64,000 nucleotides of DNA from assembly GCF_001625215.2 (NCBI RefSeq), contig NC_030389.2, positions 42,397,454 to 42,461,453 on the forward strand, given 5' to 3'. The notes beneath the pieces were generated by a model. It worked only from the letters and a program-made list of their open reading frames with translations, made no database searches and had not been told where the DNA came from. Of this stretch, positions 58,901-64,000 are shown piece after piece. This stretch comes from Daucus carota subsp. sativus (taxonomy: Eukaryota; Streptophyta; Magnoliopsida; Apiales; Apiaceae). The translations under genes and the position numbers were made by a program. Positions within the stretch are counted from its first letter, which is position 1; the number at the start of each line of letters is the position of its first letter.

Positions 58901-59920
58901 CGCTAACAGTCTAACAAGCAAATGGTGATCTTGAATAGATCTGTTTTTCTTCAGTTCTGTTCTTATTAGGTTCAATAAAATCAAACCTACCTCCTGCTCT
59001 TGATTTCTAATGGGCACCGAATGAATTGTTGAATCGACATCTTCTTTATAGTACCTTGGGTAATGCAATCCACCAAGTAAGCTTCTGACGAATAACTATT
59101 TTTGTGCAATTTTGTTTGGGCTAGATAGATGATCTTACACTGCTTGGAGACAATTTGATGGCAGATGGCAAAGATTATGAACAACAGACATGATGACTCG
59201 TGTTATCAGGTGCGCAATCAATCGTTAAATCATTCAGAGAGGTGTTCTAGAGAGAGAGCAAGAGAGAAAGTGAAAAAAGTGTAAAACTGAACTCATATGA
59301 GTGGTGAGGAAGTTATATAGTTTGTTACATTATGTAACAAACTCCAGCTCAGTAATGACGTGGACATTACTCTCCAGCTGGCACTTGTACATTAGGCTCC
59401 ATGAAGCCTGATTAGCTAGGGGGTATGTTCTTCGTCATACAATTTTTTTTTTCTCGGATTGTTCATCAAGAATTTATACAATGATATACCAACATACTCC
59501 AAGAATTTATTTATTAGAACATCTAGACATATGTCATGTTTGCGATACTCTGTTTTTCGTAATTTTGGTTATGAGTCGGTTAAACTGAGTTTAAAATTGT
59601 GACTTATGATTTGACGTGATTTAATATTATAAGCTAATAGTTTAAAATGTCTTATTCGAATAATTTTAGCTTATTAATAATTTATGGCTCATAGATTATT
59701 AAAAATATTAATTCACTGAATAGTTTTTTCAGTGACTTAATTTCTTAAAACTTTTGTTTTTGTAAAAATTACTCATTAGACATAAATTACCCATAAAACA
59801 CTTTTATTTTTATTATTATATATATAATAACTCATGAGTTATTAATAAGTACTCAAAATTATCCAAACATATATCTTAAGTTTTCAGCTTATCATACAAA
59901 TCACTTTGAGCTCAGCCAAA
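55930..59920. repeat. Three copies of an AT-rich ACTTATGA/TTATTAATAAC repeat
   Basis: Blocks at 55930-56240, 58240-58610 and 59570-59920 share TTAGCTTATTAATAA(C/T)TTATGG, GACATAA(G/A)TTAC(T/C)CATAAA, ATAACTCAT(A/G)AGT and TTATCCAAACATA in the same order. They are probably related MITE-like insertions within the hAT element. Confidence 0.55.
57736..58226 (+). pseudogene. DRM-type DNA methyltransferase fragment (DRM3/DRM2-like)
   Basis: After a TTCACAG acceptor the frame reads C-E-N-V-A-R-A-P-K-G-T-W-E-T-I, then E-I-K-P-E-F-V-D-S, AAARRRGYL, K-Y-W-W-P-E-W-D-K-R-T-K-F-N-C, then YVWVGK and G-Y-P-H-D-H-T. This is the first half of the rearranged methyltransferase domain of plant DRM proteins, which carry out or assist RNA-directed de novo cytosine methylation. 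In DRMs the SAM-binding and catalytic motifs follow this region and are missing here. An in-frame TAA (57843-57845) also breaks it. The intact frame resumes after the stop for 126 codons. The fragment lies inside a hAT-type element. DRM3-like is a guess; DRM-type is firm. Confidence 0.82.
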
Positions 59921-60031
59921 GGTACTCTTACATAACAAAGCAATTCATGTTATGACTTATGAGACCTGGTGGAGCCAAAGGTACTCTTACATAACAAAGC
60001 AATTCATGTTATGACTTATGAGACCTGGTGG
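59914..60031. repeat. 59-bp perfect tandem duplication
   Basis: AGCCAAAGGTACTCTTACAT starts at 59914 and again at 59973. The two copies are identical over the unit. Confidence 0.9.
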
Positions 60032-60154
60032 CTGACAGGAATGTGTTCATGGCAACTCCATGAGATAAAACACAATACACAACATCAGTATTTGCTTACT
60101 CTGGACAAGTGAAGTTTTAGAAGTGTGTGTGACTTTAATTTAATTGCTGGTAAC

Positions 60155-61350
60155 AAGCATAGGAGCATCTCCAACGGCGTTGGCTATAATCGTTGGCTAA
60201 ATGGGACCTATAAGACATTAGAGCATCTCCAACCATGAAGACCCCTTGGCTAAAAGATGAGTTGTCATGCCAAAAATAAAAAATTTAGCCAACCACTTCA
60301 AAAATTCACACTCCAACCATAGTGACCTGTTGTCTATAAATTTAGCCAACCTCCTATGGATGGCTAAATTTGTCGAACCTCTACAGACCTGTAAAAAATC
60401 TGTAGGGTGATTGCACATTATTTATTACCATATTAAACTGATATATTCTATTTATAACAATCTAAACATTGATAACATGCTATTTTCAAATTATAGCCAT
60501 CCAATATAGCCAATACCATCGAAGCACAATCTCTTACAGATTCAACAAATTTTACATAATGCGCTACAGGTCCAATTTAGCCAACGATTATAGCAAACGC
60601 CATTGGAGATGCTCTTATGCAAAATTTGCTGAACCTGTAAGACATTTTGCTCTAATGGTATTAGCTATATTAGTTGGCTATAATTTAAAAATAGTATGTT
60701 TTTAATATTTTAGATTGTTAAAATAGAATATATCAGTTCAATATGGTAATAAATGATGTGTAATCTTCTTACAGATTTCCTTAGAGCATCTCCAACGGCG
60801 TTGGTTATAATCGTTGGCTAAATTGGACCTGTAAGACATTATGTAAAATTTGCTGAACCTGTAAGACATTTTGCTTCAATGGTACTGGCTATATTGGTTG
60901 GCTATAATTTAAAAATAGTATGCTATTAATATTTTAAATTGTTCAAATAGAATATATCAGTTCAATATAGTAATAAATGATGTACAATCTTCTTATAGAT
61001 TTTCTTACAGACCTGTAGAGGTTCGACAAATTTAGCCATCCATAGGAGGTTGGCTAAATTTATAGACAACAGCTGAGCATGGTTGGAGTTGAGGTTTTGG
61101 AGCTGTTGGCTAAATTTTTTTATTTTAGGCATGCCACCTCACCTTTTAGCCAAGGGCTTTAGATGGTTGGAGATGCTCTTACAGACCTAGGTTCGACAAA
61201 TTTAGCCATCCATAGGAGGTTGGCTAAATTTATAGACAACAGCTGAGCATGGTTGGAGTTGAGTTTTTTGAGCTGTTGGCTAAATTTTTTTATTTTAAGT
61301 ATGCCAACTCATCTTTTAGCCAATGACTTTCAATGGTTGGAGATGCTCTA
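60155..61350. mobile_element. Nest of GAGCATCTCCAAC-type MITEs
   Basis: GAGCATCTCCAAC occurs at 60163, 60221 and 60784, and its reverse complement GTTGGAGATGCTC/ATTGGAGATGCTC at 60604, 61163 and 61338. Between them, GGCTAAATTTATAGACAACAG and TTAGCCAACCTCCTATGGATGG modules recur in both orientations. This indicates at least three related elements inserted into one another. A ~165-bp stretch is tandemly repeated at 61008-61170 and 61185-61350. Confidence 0.7.
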
Positions 61351-61573
61351 AGATGTATTAGAAACGATCCAGCAATTGATTTAAATTCGGTTATTTATTT
61401 CGATTTTCGGTAATAACCGAAATAATAATTTCAGTTTCGGTTATTAACCGAATAAATTTCGGTTCATTTTCGGTAGCAAGTTTGTACTCATTTCGGTTTC
61501 GGTTAACCGAAAAAAAAATCGGTTTCAGTTAACCGAATGCACACCCCTAATCCTAACCATCCATTATATACTA

Positions 61574-63085
61574 ATCAGGCATTTCAAGGATTTCAACATC
61601 GCTATGCTAGGAAAGCAACTCTGGAGACTAGCTACTAATCCTAACAGTCTAGTGTCAAGACTGTATAAGGCCAAATATTTTGCTACCTCAGATGTTTTGC
61701 ATGCTCAATTGGGTCATAACCCGGGTTTCGTATGGCGGAGCCTCTTAGAAGCGAAGCAATTACTTGCTGATGGTATACGGTGGAGGGTGGGAGATGGCTC
61801 CTCTATTCAAATCTTGGATCAACCTTGGCTGTTAACAGATGTGAATCCTTACATCACGTCGTTCCCTGAACCGTTGAAAGGACAAACAGTGAAGTCTCTA
61901 ATGTGTGTCAACTCCAAGGAGTGGGACTTAGAAGTGGTACGTGGTGTACTTAATGAGAGAGATCAGGAGCATGTTTTAGCCATCCCTCTTACAGTGTCGA
62001 GTTGCGACGACAAAATGTTCTGGAGACTGGAGGCTTCAGGTAATTTCTCGGTGAAATCAGCTTACAAGTTACTGCAATCTCAAAGAGGTATATGGAATGT
62101 TGAGAACTGTGATAAAATTTGGCAAATGCTATGGCATATAAAGGCTCCTCCAAAAGCCCTGAATCTAGTATGGAGAGCCTTGTCAAATTGTTTACCAACA
62201 TTAACTCAACTCCAACAAAAGCGAGTGCCAATCAACACAAGCTGTCCTGTTTGTCACCAGGAGGAGGAATCAATAATACACTGCCTGGTAACATGCCAAT
62301 TTGCTCATCAAAGTTGGTTGTTACTCATACCAGGTATGAATTCTCTCGATACATCATACTTTAAAACTTGGTTGTTATCAGTGTTTGGTACAGTTGACTC
62401 CGGAAAGCATGCTGAGGTCATTACGCTATGCTGGGCACTTTGGAGATCACGGAATGATCTCATTTGGAATCAAAAAACTTCATCGGCTATTAAAACAGTA
62501 GCAGCAGCAAGGCGATATCTTGTACAATGGAAAATAACTCAATCCAGGTCGTTTACAACTCCTCTTCATGCCAATGTCAATGGAGATGGAGCTAGTATTT
62601 GGGTTAAGCCTCAACCGAACAAAATCAAGATATCAGTTGATGCGGCTGTTTTTGAAGACCGGGGAGAAGTGGGTTTTGGATTAGTGGCCAGAGATTGTCA
62701 AGGAGACCTCATTGAAGCTAAAGCAATTTTTCATCCGAGCATCATGTCACCAATCATGGCAGAGGCGATGGCGTTTAAGGAGGCTCTAAGCTGGATGGAC
62801 CTTTGCAAATGGCATGAAGCTACTGTGGAATCTGACTGTCTAGGCGTGGTGCAAGCAATCAGGAGCCAAGTAGTCATGCGATCCTATTTTGGATCGATTA
62901 TTGAGGAGTGTCGTAGGATACTTCAAAGGTTGAACAACGTTAGCTTGTTTTTTGTTAAACGATCTGCTAATATGATAGCCCATCAGGTAGCACGGGAATC
63001 ATATTATTTGTCCGGTCGTATAATCGATAGGAGTTATGTTCCTGGTTCGATTCAACATTGTATTTCCTTGGATTTGAATTCATAA
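61574..63085 (+). mobile_element. 5'-truncated L1-type LINE: ORF2 C-terminus with RNase H
   Basis: The open frame from about 61574 (H-F-K-D-F-N-I-A-M-L-G-K-Q) to TAA at 63085 lacks the reverse-transcriptase catalytic core but keeps the region after it. That region holds a WRVGDGSSIQILDQPWL motif, a zf-RVT zinc-binding motif (W-H-I-K-A-P-P-K, then CPVCHQEEESIIHCLVTC), and a plant RNase H-like domain (KISVDAAVFED, G-F-G-L-V-A-R-D, A-E-A-M-A-F-K-E-A, V-E-S-D-C-L, Asp-Ala region replaced by R-S-A-N-M-I-A-H-Q-V-A-R). The frame has no stop over 500 codons, which suggests a fairly recent insertion. 5' truncation is normal for LINE retrotransposition. The 3' end is the TTTCGTCAAAAATATATA tail. Confidence 0.9.
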
Positions 63086-63104
63086 TGAAATCTTAGCTTT
63101 TCGT

Positions 63105-63113
63105 CAAAAATAT

Positions 63114-63158
<45 letters not shown>

Positions 63159-63165
63159 CGCGCAC
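63105..63165. repeat. Compound (TA)n-(TG)n-(CG)n tract after the LINE
   Basis: ATATATATATGTGTGTGCGCG alternates purine and pyrimidine, a sequence type that can adopt Z-DNA. It probably grew from the LINE tail. Confidence 0.85.
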
Positions 63166-64000
63166 TCTTAACATGCTAAATTGACTCAACTTTGACTCAT
63201 ATTAATAAATATTATATAATTACGAAAAATTATAAATTATACCTCTAATATATCTCTCATTTAGTCATTTTAAGTGATTTTCAGATTTTTAAAATTTTAT
63301 AAGTAATTTATTATTTTAAGTCAAAATTTGGTCAATTTGACATGTAAAAACGCAGACCAATCAATAAGTGGACAAATAATTTGGAACCGAGGGTGTAAAA
63401 GAATTTACAGGAGAAAGCATAAAGCAAACCTAGGGAAAGGAAGGCAAAGCACAAAAAACCCAGAAGAAACGCAGGCTAACATGCAAGTGTAACTACAGAA
63501 AAATGGAATGAACAAGATTTAAAATTTGTTTGCAAACAAAGAAACAAGTAGCTGTGCCAACAAACGATAAAAACTGAGCCCCATAGCCACAAGCCAAACT
63601 AGGAAAACCACCATTGCTGCCTTTCAATTACAATCTGTCATAAGTCGGACTCATTCTTAATATTTCAGCTCATAAACCTAACCACTCACAATCGGAGCTT
63701 GCAACTACAACACCGTCGTAATGAATACCTTGTCTGAAAAATATAGCACCATACCTTCCTATTCATATATTGTATATCATTGGTTGTGATTGTAGAGTAA
63801 AGGATATCTTCATACTTAACTCGCAAGTAAGCTTGTACACTATACAACAGATCATAACTTCTAATCATTCTCTCAGTTATAGCTCCACGCTGTGACATTG
63901 ATAAGACTATCGAAGCTTATATGATCTTAATTACTCAAAGAACCATAGCATAATGCAAATAATTTAAGGGGATGTAAGACAAAGCACAAAAACGACAAAA
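63166..64000. other. Right edge, nothing identified
   Basis: AT-rich sequence. The minus-strand frame at 63686-63898 starts at an ATG but has no motif or splice context that I can support. Confidence 0.5.

Larger units (their letters stand above)
55590..61549. mobile_element. 5.96 kb hAT-type element carrying a DRM fragment
   Basis: The left end TAGGGGTGAGCATTCGGTT and the right end (reverse complement TAGGGGTGTGCATTCGGTT) match at 18 of 19 bases, followed on both sides by arrays of GGTTAACCGAA-type repeats. The flanks are GTCCTAAC (55582-55589) and ATCCTAAC (61550-61557), 7 of 8 identical, as expected for a hAT 8-bp duplication. Inside are a DRM methyltransferase fragment, three copies of an AT-rich motif (55930-56240, 58240-58610, 59570-59920), a 59-bp tandem duplication and a nest of MITEs. 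No hAT transposase was seen, so it would be moved in trans. It lies 145 bp after the mTERF stop codon. Confidence 0.8.

Noticed and set aside
59220..59430. Possible solo LTR (AGAGAGAGCAAGAGAG, then TAGTTTGTTACATTATGTAACA)
   Set aside because: No matching TG/CA ends or target duplication found.

Overview
The window is nuclear DNA from a higher plant, probably a eudicot. It is AT-rich, its genes have GT-AG introns, and it carries plant-specific families: a wall-associated kinase, an organellar mTERF protein, INDETERMINATE-type zinc fingers, a TDY-class MAP kinase and a DRM methyltransferase. I cannot name the species. All coordinates and splice sites were read by eye.

The left part (1-36 kb) is gene-poor and built from transposons and diverged local duplications. 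It opens with a tandem array of a miniature LTR retrotransposon (1-2284). Two ~4 kb units with matching inverted ends and (AT)n borders follow (3755-7450 and 8120-12462). Then come duplicated blocks that each carry pieces of the 3' end of a TDY-class MAPK gene (four copies: 2285, 13140, 24680 and 30165). Inside or between these blocks lie a putative Helitron (14179-19695), a 1 kb foldback element (24742-25787), a Pack-MULE-like element carrying a DUF3444 fragment (28551-29820), an IDD zinc-finger fragment that interrupts one MAPK copy (30400-31310), several hAT-like and Stowaway-like MITEs, and the 3' end of an F-box/LRR gene (22759-23274).

The middle part (37-55.5 kb) holds the four genes that look intact: a HERP-like membrane protein (-, 37463-41048, with a SINE in its last intron), a SANT/trihelix-type coiled-coil DNA-binding protein (-, 42603-43901), a wall-associated receptor kinase (+, 45404-48343) and an mTERF protein resembling MTERF2 (+, 49115-55445). 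One mTERF intron contains a Stowaway MITE, and another contains an orphan antisense exon.

The right part (55.6-63.1 kb) is a 5.96 kb hAT-type element (55590-61549) with near-matching 8-bp target duplications. It carries a broken DRM-type DNA methyltransferase fragment and a nest of MITEs, and is followed by a 5'-truncated L1-type LINE with zinc-binding and RNase H regions (61574-63085). The last 0.8 kb shows nothing I can identify.

The four intact genes show no functional link. The main theme is repeated capture and shuffling of host exons (MAPK, IDD, DUF3444, DRM and others) by several kinds of transposon within 64 kb.
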